Part shown: positions 32,230-32,379 of the stretch, piece by piece
Layout: every line of letters begins with the position of its first letter
Numbering within the stretch: the first letter of the stretch is position 1
Assembly (NCBI RefSeq): GCF_018918005.1
Contig: NZ_JAHLPR010000061.1
Span: forward strand, 1 to 32,379
Reading direction: 5' to 3'
Origin: Paenibacillus sp. MSJ-34
Lineage (GTDB): Bacteria > Bacillota > Bacilli > Paenibacillales > Paenibacillaceae
Length of the DNA: 32,379 nt
The notes under the pieces: model-generated
Told to the model about the DNA's origin: nothing
The model's database searches: none
What the model saw: only the letters and a program-made list of their open reading frames with translations
Position numbers and translations under genes: made by a program

Positions 32230-32379
32230 GTAAGCGCTATCCGAGACTAGTCAAGCCAAAAGTCCAGCGGTAAGATGTCAAGCCCCTGATTCATGAGAAT
32301 TGGAAATTTACTTTAAGGAACAGGTCAATGAGTCAGGAAAAAAGACAACACCAAACTAAACCCAGTTCAAAAATCGAGT
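32230..32379 (+). mobile_element. Possible left end of an IS66-like insertion sequence
   Basis: From GTAAGCGCT at 32230 the composition and style change, with non-coding sequence leading to an open frame that starts at 32328 and runs off the window. IS66-family elements begin with GTAA-type inverted repeats, often GTAAGCG, and have a short non-coding lead before the first small open reading frame. The other end and the target duplication are outside the window, so this is only a suggestion. Confidence 0.35.
32328..32379 (+). CDS. Truncated start of an open reading frame at the window edge
   Basis: ATG 32328 with AAGGA eight bases upstream opens a frame of 17 codons (MSQEKRQHQTKPSSKIE) that leaves the window. 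Its position would fit the first small gene of the possible IS66-like element. Too short to identify. Confidence 0.4.
   Translation, partial: MSQEKRQHQTKPSSKIE

Overview
The window looks like chromosomal DNA from a spore-former of the Paenibacillus/Cohnella type. This is inferred from strong AGGAGG ribosome sites, frequent GTG and TTG starts, a YesM/YesN-type two-component pair, orphan CUT1 sugar transporters, two antimicrobial-peptide detoxification modules and short palindromic intergenic repeats. No RNA gene or CRISPR array was seen.

Layout. 1-1031: no convincing gene, two intrinsic terminators and a possible zinc-ribbon remnant. 1032-2406: a YbhB/PEBP-like protein divergent from a GntR/FCD regulator. 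2707-11584: two antimicrobial-peptide response modules head to tail. The first is Bce-like (ABC ATPase, large FtsX-type permease, response regulator, intramembrane-sensing kinase) behind an inverted-repeat operator. The second has a regulator and kinase followed by a three-gene LanFEG/Bcr-type exporter with a hairpin-rich leader. 11628-12252: uridine kinase broken by one extra base. 12576-15878: a lipoprotein and two permeases of a CUT1 sugar importer with no ATPase of its own. 16072-17456: an ArsR-type regulator and a flavin-reductase-like protein. 18043-19480: a small secreted protein and an MECR-like oxidoreductase on the minus strand. 20195-21722: an alpha/beta hydrolase facing a truncated hemoglobin.

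22102-28479 is an inducible catabolic locus. A regulator with an NrpR/RNase R-like winged helix fused to an FCD domain sits behind a near-consensus promoter and two identical dyads, one covering its ribosome site. It precedes an allantoinase/hydantoinase-like amidohydrolase, an NAD-dependent sugar epimerase/dehydrogenase-like protein, a sodium:solute symporter, a 71-residue two-helix membrane protein and a cytoplasmic four-Asp-box sialidase-fold protein. I know of no described pathway with this enzyme set. 28690-32083 encodes a YesM-like kinase and an AraC-type response regulator. The right edge may enter an IS66-like element.

The most unusual signal is non-coding. Two intergenic arrays, 17667-17850 and 21165-21345, each hold four palindromes with a 5-base centre. 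Centre-to-centre spacing is 52/62/51 and 52/62/52, although the palindrome sequences differ. In both, the left arms alternate (1=3, 2=4), implying duplication of a 114-base unit. Both lie between convergent genes. A third repeat family lies at 19632-19825.
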